Shown here piece after piece: positions 1 through 7,726 of a stretch of DNA of 36,014 bases. Under the pieces are notes generated by a model that was given only the letters and a program-made list of their open reading frames with translations, searched no databases and was not told the DNA's origin. Each line of letters begins with the position of its first letter. The stretch's first letter is position 1. The stretch comes from an uncultured Ignavibacterium sp. (GTDB taxonomy: Bacteria; Bacteroidota; Ignavibacteria; Ignavibacteriales; Ignavibacteriaceae): positions 1 through 36,014 of the forward strand of contig CAKZLD010000170.1 in the NCBI GenBank assembly GCA_937125135.1. The letters are read 5' to 3'. A program made the position numbers and the translations under genes.

Positions 1-230
1 AAATATTTCGCTCCAAAACTCTCACATAATTCAGCAAGTCTCTTGTCATCAACTGCAATTATAATTTCATCAACTAACTTTGAACTCAAAGCACTTTCAT
101 AAGTTCGCTGAAGAATTGATTTACCATCTATTTCAAGTGTTAATTTCGCAGGAAGTCGTTGAGAAGCATATCTGGCTGGAATAATTCCTACTATAATCGA
201 TTCATTACTTTTTGTTTTTTTACTAATCAT
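1..230 (-). CDS. kdsB: 3-deoxy-manno-octulosonate cytidylyltransferase (CMP-Kdo synthetase), 3' part beyond window
   Basis: The first ~76 codons are present; the rest lies off the left edge. After a short Lys/Ser-rich lead the protein reads VGIIPARYASQRLPAK, the N-terminal CTP-binding signature of the KdsB family (usually IPARYxSxRLPGK; here the Gly is Ala). It continues into the ILQRTYESAL and VDEIIIAVDD stretches typical of the nucleotidyltransferase fold. KdsB activates Kdo with CTP in the cytoplasm for LPS inner-core synthesis, so the cell should have an LPS-bearing outer membrane. The ATG overlaps the gatC stop codon (ATGA), and AAAGGA lies just upstream, so it is the distal gene of the M48-plsC-gatC-kdsB set. 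Confidence 0.9.
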   Translation of the reverse strand, partial: MISKKTKSNESIIVGIIPARYASQRLPAKLTLEIDGKSILQRTYESALSSKLVDEIIIAVDDKRLAELCESFGAKY

Positions 231-520
231 TTATCCTTTATGACTTTAGGAACTTTAAAGTATTGTTCATCTTTATCTGGAGCATTTGAAAGAGCTTCTT
301 TAGTTTCAGTTGAGGTTCCAAGTTTATCTTCTCTTGTTACATTTGTTATTTCCAGAGGATGAGAAAGAGGAAGAATTTCATCTGTGTTTATTTCATTTAA
401 TTTTTCGATATAGTTGAGAATTTCATTAAACTGCCCTGTAAACTTTTCTATCTCTTCATCGCTGAACTTGAGTTTTGCAAGGTTTGCAATTTTAATAATT
501 TCTTTTTTGTCAACACTCAT
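227..520 (-). CDS. gatC: Asp-tRNA(Asn)/Glu-tRNA(Gln) amidotransferase subunit C
   Basis: A 97-aa protein, the normal size for GatC, the small subunit that bridges GatA and GatB in the GatCAB amidotransferase, which makes Gln-tRNA(Gln) and/or Asn-tRNA(Asn) by transamidation in the cytoplasm. The sequence has the family pattern: an N-terminal helix (IIKIANLAKLKFSDEEIEKF), the FNEILNYIEKLNEINTD segment, then an extended LPLSHP...REDK stretch and a C-terminal YFKVPKVI motif. gatA and gatB are not in the window. The ATG overlaps the plsC stop (ATGA), and its stop overlaps the kdsB start in the same way, so translational coupling is likely. AAGGA lies about 9 nt upstream. Confidence 0.93.
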   Translation of the reverse strand: MSVDKKEIIKIANLAKLKFSDEEIEKFTGQFNEILNYIEKLNEINTDEILPLSHPLEITNVTREDKLGTSTETKEALSNAPDKDEQYFKVPKVIKDK

Positions 521-1227
521 TTGAATCTTTCCTTATTGTTTTGCATAATCAATTTTATATTATCCATTAGTTGAAGTTCATCAACCTTACTTTTAACATT
601 TTCTGTATTGATTGGTTTATCAAAAATCAGTTTAATTATTCCTCTACGCAATTTGAAAGTTCCTTTAGGCATTATCTTATCTGAATCAATTATAGTAACT
701 GGCACAATAGGATATCCTACTTTAGCAGCTAAATGAAAAGCACCTCTTTTAAATGGAAGTAATTCCCCTGTTTTGCTTCTTGTCCCCTCTGGAAAAACAA
801 GGACAGAAATACCTTTGGTTCTCATTAAATCTTTTGCCTCTTCAATGCTTTTCACTCCGCTTTCAGGACTTTTTCTATCAACCATTATATTAGGTCCGAG
901 TTTTAACTGCCATCCGAAGACAGGAATTTTTGAAAGTTCTTTTTTGAAAATCATTGCCAGTCTGTTTGGAACTCCCCATTGCAAAACAGTAATATCAAAC
1001 TGACTTGCGTGATTAGAAACAAAGACATAAGTAGCTTTTTCATCAATGTTCTCCAAACCGAAAATTTTAACTTTAACTCCTGATATAAATAGAGTACCAC
1101 CAGCAAAAATCTTTGAGAGATAATGATATGATTTGAATGACCTATCAATGAGAATTGAAATCAAAGCGAGTACAGAAAGAATAAAAGTGTGTAATCCGAT
1201 TAAAAATAGTTTTAATATAGTAATCAA
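517..1227 (-). CDS. plsC: 1-acyl-sn-glycerol-3-phosphate acyltransferase (PlsC family)
   Basis: A 236-aa membrane-associated acyltransferase, the usual length for PlsC, which converts lysophosphatidate to phosphatidate using acyl-ACP or acyl-CoA at the inner membrane. Block I is NHASQFD (H73 and D78, the catalytic HX4D), block II lies around GPNIMVDR, and block III is FPEGTRSKTG (145-154). Residues 1-27 form a hydrophobic anchor. Translation appears to begin with TTG at 1227, overlapping the stop of the M48 gene (TTGA); there is no upstream in-frame ATG and the first internal Met is too far inside the domain. Other lysophospholipid acyltransferases of the same fold cannot be excluded by sequence alone. 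Confidence 0.88.
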   Translation of the reverse strand: MITILKLFLIGLHTFILSVLALISILIDRSFKSYHYLSKIFAGGTLFISGVKVKIFGLENIDEKATYVFVSNHASQFDITVLQWGVPNRLAMIFKKELSKIPVFGWQLKLGPNIMVDRKSPESGVKSIEEAKDLMRTKGISVLVFPEGTRSKTGELLPFKRGAFHLAAKVGYPIVPVTIIDSDKIMPKGTFKLRRGIIKLIFDKPINTENVKSKVDELQLMDNIKLIMQNNKERFK

Positions 1228-2345
1228 TTTAATATCTCTTTTAGATTTTCACTTTGAACAATTTGTTTATCAATATTTTCAATCCTTTTGTTAAAAGAAG
1301 GATGACTATAGAAATACCATTCAACGAACGGATGTGGTTCTTTATCAGAAAGATTTTTTTCAAACAACTTTGTCAACGCTGATTTGAAGGATTCAGGTAA
1401 ATCGGTTACTTTAACTGCAAAACTGTCAGCTTCGTATTCGTATTTTCGTGAAAGATAATTCGATAAAGGTGTTACAATTATTCCAATCAAGAAACCCCAT
1501 AAAATGATTATTGGAAATGCTGAAATCTGAGCAACAGATTGATAACCTAAATAACCAATTGACATTTTGTGAAGTAACGCTATTAAATAAAAAATCAGAA
1601 AACTCTGCACTGTAGAGAAAAGCAAATTCTTTGGAATATGTTTCAGCTTGTAATGTCCTATTTCGTGAGCTAAAACAGTTTTAATTTCATCCACTGAAAG
1701 AAGATTAAGTAACGTATCACCAAGAATTATTTTTTTTGTTTTACCAATTCCAGTTAAAGCTGCATTTGCTTTCTTAGTTTTCGAGCTTAAATCAAATGAA
1801 TAAATTTTAGAAAATTTGAAATTATTCTTCTCTGCTAAATCTTTTATTTCTTTTATTAACTCTTCGTTTTCAATTGGCTTCAATTTGAAAAACAATGGGA
1901 ATATTAAAATTGGAAATAACTGAGCCAAAACTACAGAGAACAAAAACATAGTCGCTGAGAAAAACAGCCACCAGTTATCAGGGAAATTTTGCAGCAAATA
2001 ATAAAAAATTAAAAGTACAGGAATTCCTATCAGTATCGAGATTAAAAGTGATTTTATTCGGTCAATCAAATAATCCCTTAAACTCTGATTTGATAAATTA
2101 TATTTGTGCTCAAGAATATAACTTGAATAAAAATTTATCGGAGTACTGAAAAGTGATGAAATGATACTTAGGATGAATACGAAAAGAATGAACTTCAGAT
2201 AATTTGACTCAACAAATCCACTGAGCCATTTCTCTAATTCAATACCAAATCCAGTTAGAACAATCAACAAAATAATTATGAAAAAAACTGCACTACTGGA
2301 AATGCCTAATAGAAGTTTGATTCTGTTATATTTCTTAACATCCAT
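1224..2345 (-). CDS. M48 family membrane metallopeptidase, Ste24/CAAX prenyl protease 1-like
   Basis: 373 aa. The catalytic zinc motif is HEIGH (H227, E228, H231), and the third ligand is E305 in the EYEADSFA segment (EADxxA). The N-terminal half is multi-spanning and includes the pattern FYSSYILEHKYNLSNQSL, diagnostic of the peptidase M48 N-terminal domain of Ste24-type proteases rather than the shorter HtpX. Such enzymes cleave membrane proteins inside the lipid bilayer and, in bacteria, probably act in membrane-protein quality control; the substrate here is unknown. It is the first gene of a set in which each start overlaps the previous stop (plsC, gatC, kdsB). A 67-nt gap separates it from batE, and no Shine-Dalgarno sequence precedes the ATG. 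Confidence 0.88.
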   Translation of the reverse strand: MDVKKYNRIKLLLGISSSAVFFIIILLIVLTGFGIELEKWLSGFVESNYLKFILFVFILSIISSLFSTPINFYSSYILEHKYNLSNQSLRDYLIDRIKSLLISILIGIPVLLIFYYLLQNFPDNWWLFFSATMFLFSVVLAQLFPILIFPLFFKLKPIENEELIKEIKDLAEKNNFKFSKIYSFDLSSKTKKANAALTGIGKTKKIILGDTLLNLLSVDEIKTVLAHEIGHYKLKHIPKNLLFSTVQSFLIFYLIALLHKMSIGYLGYQSVAQISAFPIIILWGFLIGIIVTPLSNYLSRKYEYEADSFAVKVTDLPESFKSALTKLFEKNLSDKEPHPFVEWYFYSHPSFNKRIENIDKQIVQSENLKEILN

Positions 2346-2349
2346 ATTG

Positions 2350-2380
2350 GAAAAATAAATACAACCAGATATGTAAGCAA
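2350..2380 (-). promoter_or_regulatory. possible promoter for the M48-plsC-gatC-kdsB set
   Basis: On the minus strand a TTG (2380-2378) is followed after exactly 20 nt by TATTTTTC (2357-2350), one base away from the Bacteroidota -7 consensus TAnnTTTG (-33 TTG). It sits only 4 nt before the ATG, so a transcript from it would be almost leaderless. The DNA is A/T-rich and chance matches are common, so this rests mainly on its match in layout to the candidates before moxR, the HAD gene and the TPR gene. Confidence 0.3.
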
Positions 2381-2412
2381 TTAACGTGGATTTTGGAATT
2401 TTAATTCGGAAC

Positions 2413-3165
2413 TCAGATTATACCCAAAGTATTTTTATCAACCCAGCCGACTTTTCCGTCCTCTAATCTTATCTTGTACCAGTTATCAACTTGGTCTTCA
2501 ATTTTCACTTTAAGCCCTTCATTAATTATGAATGCTTCTTTGCTTATCGGATCAGGTGAAGTTTTAACAATCACTGATTGCGACAAAATAATTCCAAATT
2601 TGAGATTGTACTCGCGATTAATTTTAACAGTAAGTATTACCAATGAAAATAAAAGTAATAAAGCTGTAAAAATCGAGGAATAAAAACTTAGTCTTCTGAC
2701 TTTGAAATTTTTCGAAATGATGTAAAGAAGAATGAGAGTCAGAATCAAAATAAAAATAACATAAACCACGATTGTTAATTGATTAACATTGAAAAAACTC
2801 AATGTGCTTTCCCACCATTCAAAAAGAAAGAACTCAGGCAATTTTTCAATCTTATCTTTTGTTTGAAGTTTAACAAAATTCAGGTTATGATTTATATCTT
2901 CATCAAATGGTTCAATAATTTTAGCTTTTTCGTAGTAAAGAATTGCAAGTCCTATTTTTCCAGTTCGATAATATGCATTTGCAAGATTATAAAATAGAGA
3001 AGCACCTTTGTAACCTTTTGAAACTAACTCTTCATAAAGTGCAATTGAATTTAGGTAATCGCCAGAGATGAAATATTCATTTGCCTTTTTCATAGTAACT
3101 TCTGGATTAGCAAAAGAGAAATTCAAAGTAGCCAACACAAAGTATAATACCAAAACGAACTTCAT
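2413..3165 (-). CDS. batE: BatE: TPR protein with two membrane spans and C-terminal SH3-like domain
   Basis: 250 aa from the ATG at 3165, chosen because it gives a clean signal peptide (MKFVLVLYFVLATLNFSFA, then NPE) and lies 1 nt after the batD stop; AAGGAG is found about 12 nt upstream. A longer TTG form exists but adds a charged lead before the signal. Two TPR-like helix pairs (about 27-95, e.g. ANEYFISGDYLNSIALYEEL) are followed by two transmembrane segments around 125-180 and a C-terminal bacterial SH3-like domain (VIVKTSPDP...WYKIRLEDGKVGWV). This is the known BatE layout. Bat proteins were named for aerotolerance in Bacteroides fragilis; their biochemical role is unsettled. Last gene of the bat operon. 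Confidence 0.85.
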   Translation of the reverse strand: MKFVLVLYFVLATLNFSFANPEVTMKKANEYFISGDYLNSIALYEELVSKGYKGASLFYNLANAYYRTGKIGLAILYYEKAKIIEPFDEDINHNLNFVKLQTKDKIEKLPEFFLFEWWESTLSFFNVNQLTIVVYVIFILILTLILLYIISKNFKVRRLSFYSSIFTALLLLFSLVILTVKINREYNLKFGIILSQSVIVKTSPDPISKEAFIINEGLKVKIEDQVDNWYKIRLEDGKVGWVDKNTLGII

Positions 3166-3166
3166 A

Positions 3167-4966
3167 TCAGTCGTTAACTCCTTTTTCAATGTCTATAATT
3201 AAATTCATTACTTCATCATAGAATTCTTTCATTGATGTATTCGTTTCAGCATTTGGAGCAAATCTTACAAACTCACTTTTTTCTCCTGTTTGCTTCATTC
3301 GATTTGCAATTGTTTCATCCACACCTAAATCCAAAAGTTTCTTTTCTGCTAAATCAAAAGTAAAATCTGATTTATGTATGTCGAGTTTATTTTCGAGGTA
3401 GCCGTAGAATGCCTGCGCTATTTCTGTGTAGAATTCCTGAACCTGATTCTGAATTAAAAATTTTAGAGATTTTTTGAGTCGTTTTTTGGCAATCTTTTCT
3501 GCTCTGAGATAATTAAAAGTTTTAATATCAGAAGTAATTTTTCTGTTATAATTATTCCAATAAAGAATTCCAACAAAACCAAAGAGAGGAATTATTACTG
3601 CGAGCCAGAAGTAAAAGCTATTTATAAGAAAATTTTTTTCTTTGGATATTCCATCTAAATCTGTTTTAATTGAACGTATATCATTTCCAAGTATTCTTAT
3701 ATTTTCTTTTTCAACTGCATATAATGCATTTAACGAATCGTTCTGTTCAATATTTATGTTAAAGCCGGCTGTTTTGATTGTAAAATATTTTTTTGCGTCT
3801 GGATCAAAATATGAAAATTCAATGGGTTTAATTTCTCTTAATCCTGCAGCACGAGGAACCAATAAATATTCATAAGTCTTTGTCCCGGAAATTTTTGAAC
3901 TTCGGTTGATTTGTTCACTGACTTTAGGTTCGTATCTTTCAAATCCTGCAGGGAAGTCAATCGGAGGCAGTTGGGATAAAGCAATATTCCCAGTTCCTGT
4001 AATTTTAACTTTCAGATTTATTGGCTCATTAACTTTAACTTTTTCTTTATCAACAGTAGCAGAGATATCGTATTTGCCAACTGCACCATTGAAGTCAATT
4101 GGCTTATCATTTTCCGGCAAAGGAAGAACATCAATTTTGATGATGTTGGACTTTGCCTGATAATCATAAATTTCCTGACGATTGAATGGATCGTCAAAAA
4201 AGCTATCCCAGAAGTTGTTAAGATTTCGGTTTTTACGAATTGCAATTGGAATGGTTAATTCAAAAGGAGTAACTTCAAGTTTGCCACTTTGAGTCGGAAA
4301 TAATGCTGCTCGTTTGAGAACTGCGACATTAAATCTCTTTCCATCGACTATTTCAGTTGTGAATGATAAAGTTCTTGCTGTTTCGATTTCTTCAGACCAG
4401 AATCCGACATATTGAGGAAGTTTACTGATTGACATCTGAGCTGCAATGTTCAGTCGTGTATAAAGCTTATAAGTAATAGTTACTTGCTCTCCAATGTAAG
4501 CTCTGTTCTTATCAGCGACTGCACGAATAAAAAGATTATCTGCAATTTCCTGTGTGTTTACTTCTGTCCCTTTTTTTTCTTCTTTGGGTTTTGGGGTTCC
4601 TTTAACAATAGTAATTTGAATCGGTTCTGTTTTTAATTTTTGTCCTTTGAATTCTATCGTTGCACTTCCTATTGTAAATTTTCCCAAAGAAGAAGCTACA
4701 AGAACGTAAGAGAATGTTCTCGAAGCAGTCACATTTCCATTTATAATTTGCATCGAGGTTGATTGATTAGGACCGGAAATCATTTTTAATCCGCCGAAAC
4801 TTGGTGGAGTAAAATTTCCAATTGAGTTTATGTCCGATCCTTCAAAAGTAAAACTGACTTCAAATGGTTCGCCTTCTGAAACAGTAGTGCTATTTACTGA
4901 TGCTGTGAAATTCTGAGCAATAGTTATTTCAAATAAAAGCGAAACGAATAAAATTATTCTTTTCAT
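3167..4966 (-). CDS. batD: BatD: oxygen-tolerance family periplasmic protein with C-terminal membrane anchor
   Basis: 599 aa from the ATG at 4966, which overlaps the batC stop by one base (TGATG). An alternative TTG two codons upstream is possible but unneeded. It has a signal peptide (MKRIILFVSLLFEITIA, then QNF), a long region of repeated beta-sandwich-like segments (motifs such as VSEGEPFEVSFTFEG at 29-43, VNEPINLKVKITGTGNIALSQLPPI around 312-336 and TKTYEYLLVPRAAGLREI around 362-379), one transmembrane helix (about 450-470), then a cytoplasmic helical tail. The paired 'basic residue/lead, GxG, LP.. P' patterns are those of the BatD (Oxygen tolerance) family. It sits between batC and batE as in other bat operons. 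Confidence 0.88.
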   Translation of the reverse strand: MKRIILFVSLLFEITIAQNFTASVNSTTVSEGEPFEVSFTFEGSDINSIGNFTPPSFGGLKMISGPNQSTSMQIINGNVTASRTFSYVLVASSLGKFTIGSATIEFKGQKLKTEPIQITIVKGTPKPKEEKKGTEVNTQEIADNLFIRAVADKNRAYIGEQVTITYKLYTRLNIAAQMSISKLPQYVGFWSEEIETARTLSFTTEIVDGKRFNVAVLKRAALFPTQSGKLEVTPFELTIPIAIRKNRNLNNFWDSFFDDPFNRQEIYDYQAKSNIIKIDVLPLPENDKPIDFNGAVGKYDISATVDKEKVKVNEPINLKVKITGTGNIALSQLPPIDFPAGFERYEPKVSEQINRSSKISGTKTYEYLLVPRAAGLREIKPIEFSYFDPDAKKYFTIKTAGFNINIEQNDSLNALYAVEKENIRILGNDIRSIKTDLDGISKEKNFLINSFYFWLAVIIPLFGFVGILYWNNYNRKITSDIKTFNYLRAEKIAKKRLKKSLKFLIQNQVQEFYTEIAQAFYGYLENKLDIHKSDFTFDLAEKKLLDLGVDETIANRMKQTGEKSEFVRFAPNAETNTSMKEFYDEVMNLIIDIEKGVND

Positions 4967-5694
4967 CACCAATCTTTATCAGTTTTTATTACTCTGCCTT
5001 TTTGTTTTCTAAGTTCTTTTTGAAGATCTTTTTCATTGTTTTTCAAAGCTTCTAAAATTTTCTCAGCTTGTTCCTTTGAAATTTTTGCTTCAGTTTGTTG
5101 TTGCTTCTGCTGTTGCTGTTCGTTATTATTTTGCTGGTTTTGATTTTGCTGATTTTGTTTGTCTTTATTTTCTTTATTCTCGTTTTCGTTCTGATTTTGT
5201 TGATTGTCTTTATTTTGATCCTGCTTATTATTCTTTTGGTTTTGCTGATTTTGATTTCTCTGCTGATTATTTTTCAAAAGAGATAATGCGTAAGACAAGT
5301 TGTACTTTGTATCAAGATCATTTGGGTTAAGTTTCAAAGCGTTTTTATAAGCTTCAACACTCTGCTCAATTTTATTTGATTTCAGAAGAGAATTTCCAAT
5401 GTTATGATATATCTTTGATTTCAATTCTTTGTTGTCAGTCTTTTGTAAAAGCTCCTGATAGTTCTTCAAAGACTCATCAAACTTTTCTTGTTTATAATAA
5501 GAATTTCCTAAGTTGAATTTAGGTGGAATTGACTCTGGATTTTTTTCAATAGCTTTTCTGAAATTAATTTCTGCATCAGAAAATTTTTTCTGATTGTATA
5601 AATCAACTCCATCATTATTCAGTCTTCTTTCAGACTGAGAAAAGCCATTCGAATTGAACAATAAAATCAAGAGTAATAAAGCAAACTTTTTCAT
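4966..5694 (-). CDS. batC: BatC: TPR protein with long Gln/Asn-rich tail
   Basis: 242 aa with a signal peptide (MKKFALLLLILLFNSNGFS, then QSE). At least three TPR units follow (about 26-137), visible as GVDLYNQKKFSDAEINFRKA, LGNSYYKQEKFDESLKNY and IGNSLLKSNKIEQSVEAYKN. Residues 142-200 are almost only Gln, Asn, Lys, Asp and Glu, then comes a short charged helix (ISKEQAEKILEAL). The combination of TPRs plus an N/Q-rich segment is what BatC proteins in Bacteroidota look like; the TPRs probably bind the neighbouring Bat VWA proteins. The ATG overlaps the batB stop (ATGA). Confidence 0.85.
   Translation of the reverse strand: MKKFALLLLILLFNSNGFSQSERRLNNDGVDLYNQKKFSDAEINFRKAIEKNPESIPPKFNLGNSYYKQEKFDESLKNYQELLQKTDNKELKSKIYHNIGNSLLKSNKIEQSVEAYKNALKLNPNDLDTKYNLSYALSLLKNNQQRNQNQQNQKNNKQDQNKDNQQNQNENENKENKDKQNQQNQNQQNNNEQQQQKQQQTEAKISKEQAEKILEALKNNEKDLQKELRKQKGRVIKTDKDW
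5095..5271. repeat. low-complexity Gln/Asn-codon tract inside batC
   Basis: Imprecise repetition of CAA/CAG, AAT/AAC and AAA codons (read on the minus strand) encodes the Q/N/K-rich linker of BatC, residues 142-200. On the plus strand the same DNA reads as a meaningless Leu/Ile/Val-rich frame. Such tracts are prone to slippage and length variation. Confidence 0.8.
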
Positions 5695-6731
5695 TTTTCA
5701 AATCCCAATTTTTCATTAAGCTTTTTGAAAACTTTTGATTTTTTATCATTAATGAAAATTTCAAAAATCAATAAAAATATTGCCGGAATTAAAAAGTAGT
5801 AATAGCGAGTTTCGTAGTCAGAAATTCTTTTTGTGCCGAATTCAGTTTTTTCAAGACTTTCCAATTCCGTGTAAATTTTTTCAAGGTGATCTTCGTAATT
5901 ATTTCCTCTGAAATACTTTCCACCCGAATTGCTTGCAATATTTTTTAGAATATCTTCATTCAATCTTGTAAGAATAACGTTACCATCTGCATCTGTTTTA
6001 TAACCAACTCTGTTTCCCTGAGAATCAAAAACAGGCATTGGTGAGCCATCAGGAGAGCCAAGTCCAATAGTGTAGATTTTTATTTCTTTCTCTTTTGCAG
6101 ATTCAATCGCTTTTTCGATATCACCTTCGTGATCTTCTCCATCAGTTATTATAACAATTGCTTTTTTAGTTGAAGCAGTATCAAATGAACGAACAGCCAT
6201 ATTGATTGCTGAGGCAATCGCAGTTCCAGGATGTGGAATCGAACCGAAATCAACAGCAGATAAAAATAAATTTGCAGCCGAGTAATCAATCGTTAGAGGA
6301 AACTGAACATAAGCATTGCCTGCAAATACTATCAGTCCGATTCGATCTCCTCGCAATTTCTGAATCAGATTTGATATCTGATATTTTGCTTTATCCAATC
6401 GATTTGGCTTAAGGTCTTCTGCACTCATACTAAGTGAGACATCCAGACATAAAAAAACATCAATACCAGTTTGTTTAACTTCCTGAAGCTTCGTTCCGAC
6501 CTGTGGATTAGCAAAAGCAAATATTAGAAGTGCGAAAATCAAAAGTTGAATTCCGAATCGTAAAAATTCTTTTTTAGAACTATAATCAGGTAACAAATGA
6601 TCATGCAAATTCGAATCAGCGAACTTGTTCAACAAATTTTTTCTTCTTCTATTTATTAGAATAAAAAGAAGGACAAAAACAGGAATTAACCACAACAAAA
6701 GCAAATAATCCGAATTTTCAAATCTGAACAT
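5691..6731 (-). CDS. batB: BatB: membrane-anchored von Willebrand factor A protein
   Basis: 346 aa. Two N-terminal transmembrane segments (about 8-26 and 59-75) are followed by a VWA domain and a C-terminal helix (about 310-326), the BatA/BatB plan. The MIDAS metal site is complete: DVSLS (D97, S99, S101), T170 in HPGTAI and D197 in TDGED. The VWA domain should face the periplasm and bind protein partners through a divalent cation. BatA next door is a paralogue with the same layout. The ATG overlaps the batA stop by one base (TAATG). Confidence 0.9.
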   Translation of the reverse strand: MFRFENSDYLLLLWLIPVFVLLFILINRRRKNLLNKFADSNLHDHLLPDYSSKKEFLRFGIQLLIFALLIFAFANPQVGTKLQEVKQTGIDVFLCLDVSLSMSAEDLKPNRLDKAKYQISNLIQKLRGDRIGLIVFAGNAYVQFPLTIDYSAANLFLSAVDFGSIPHPGTAIASAINMAVRSFDTASTKKAIVIITDGEDHEGDIEKAIESAKEKEIKIYTIGLGSPDGSPMPVFDSQGNRVGYKTDADGNVILTRLNEDILKNIASNSGGKYFRGNNYEDHLEKIYTELESLEKTEFGTKRISDYETRYYYFLIPAIFLLIFEIFINDKKSKVFKKLNEKLGFEK

Positions 6732-7726
6732 TATGGTAACTTCCTGAAAATTGTTTTACTTAGTAATAAATCAAGTATAAATAAAATCAGAGCCGGTAGC
6801 ATCAGATAAGAAAACAACTCAGCTGCAGTTCTGTAAGATGTTATTTCAACTTTAGTTTTTTCCATCGAATCGATTTTGTTATAAATTTCTTCAAGAGCTT
6901 TGTTATTAGTCGCTCTGAAATATTTACCGCCAGTATTATCTGAAATACTTTTCAATAGAGCTTCATCAATTTCAACAGGAACCATTTGATATCTAATTCC
7001 GAAAGGGGTCTGAACGGGATAAGGTGCTTCACCACGAGTTCCAACACCGATAGAATAAATCTTAATTCCGTATGCCTTCGCAATTTCAGAAGCTGATTGA
7101 GGAGCAATCTCACCGGCATTATTAACACCATCAGTCATGAGAATGATAACTTTACTTTTTGCATCACTGTTTTTTAATCTGTTAACACCGTTTGCTATTG
7201 CATTACCGATCGCGGTTCCATCTTCAAGCATTCCGCTTTTAATTTCTTTTAATAAGTTTCTTAGAACTGAATAATCAATCGTAAGCGGACATTGAGTAAA
7301 AGCAACTCGAGAAAAAATTACGAGACCAATTCTATCAGAAATTCTTCCTTCGATGAATTTATCAGTGATTTTTTTTGCAGCTTCTAATCTGTTTGGTTTG
7401 AAATCTTCCGCAAGCATACTGCCGGAAATATCAAGTACGATAGCAATATCAATTCCTTCTGTGTTAAAATTTGTTCCGGAGCTAAACGATTGAGGTCTTG
7501 CTAATGCTAAAATCAATAAAGCTAATGCAAGCATTTTTAGAGCAAAAGGCAGATGAATAAGTTTAACTTTGAGAGAACTTCCAGTATTAAGAAAAATTTT
7601 TGAATCAGAGATTTTTATTGCCGACTGATTTTTTCTCAGTTTGAAAATGTAGATAAAAATCAGTACAGGAATTAGTAGCAAGAAAAACAAAACCCAAGGG
7701 TATAGAAAAACAACATCACTAAACAT
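6731..7726 (-). CDS. batA: BatA: membrane-anchored von Willebrand factor A protein
   Basis: 331 aa from the ATG at 7726, preferred over an in-frame ATG 30 nt upstream because AGAGG lies 6 nt before it and the protein then begins MFSDVVFLYPWVLFFLLL, the expected N-terminal anchor of BatA. A second membrane segment follows (about 60-76), then a VWA domain with an intact MIDAS (DISGS: D99, S101, S103; T171 in EDGTAI; D199 in TDG), and a C-terminal membrane helix. It overlaps the upstream gene by 8 nt. BatA and BatB are usual partners; the cargo or target of the complex is not known. Confidence 0.9.
   Translation of the reverse strand: MFSDVVFLYPWVLFFLLLIPVLIFIYIFKLRKNQSAIKISDSKIFLNTGSSLKVKLIHLPFALKMLALALLILALARPQSFSSGTNFNTEGIDIAIVLDISGSMLAEDFKPNRLEAAKKITDKFIEGRISDRIGLVIFSRVAFTQCPLTIDYSVLRNLLKEIKSGMLEDGTAIGNAIANGVNRLKNSDAKSKVIILMTDGVNNAGEIAPQSASEIAKAYGIKIYSIGVGTRGEAPYPVQTPFGIRYQMVPVEIDEALLKSISDNTGGKYFRATNNKALEEIYNKIDSMEKTKVEITSYRTAAELFSYLMLPALILFILDLLLSKTIFRKLP

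Noticed and set aside
951-1148. Minus-strand open frame overlapping plsC in another frame, and similar overlapping frames elsewhere (e.g. 4018-4245, 20324-20542, 30065-30262)
   Set aside because: They lie wholly or mostly inside well-supported genes, have no recognisable domains and no ribosome sites.
5095-5286. Plus-strand open frame encoding a very Leu/Ile/Val-rich 'membrane peptide'
   Set aside because: It is the antisense reading of the Gln/Asn codon tract of batC; hydrophobicity follows from the complement of CAA/AAT codons, and there is no ribosome site.
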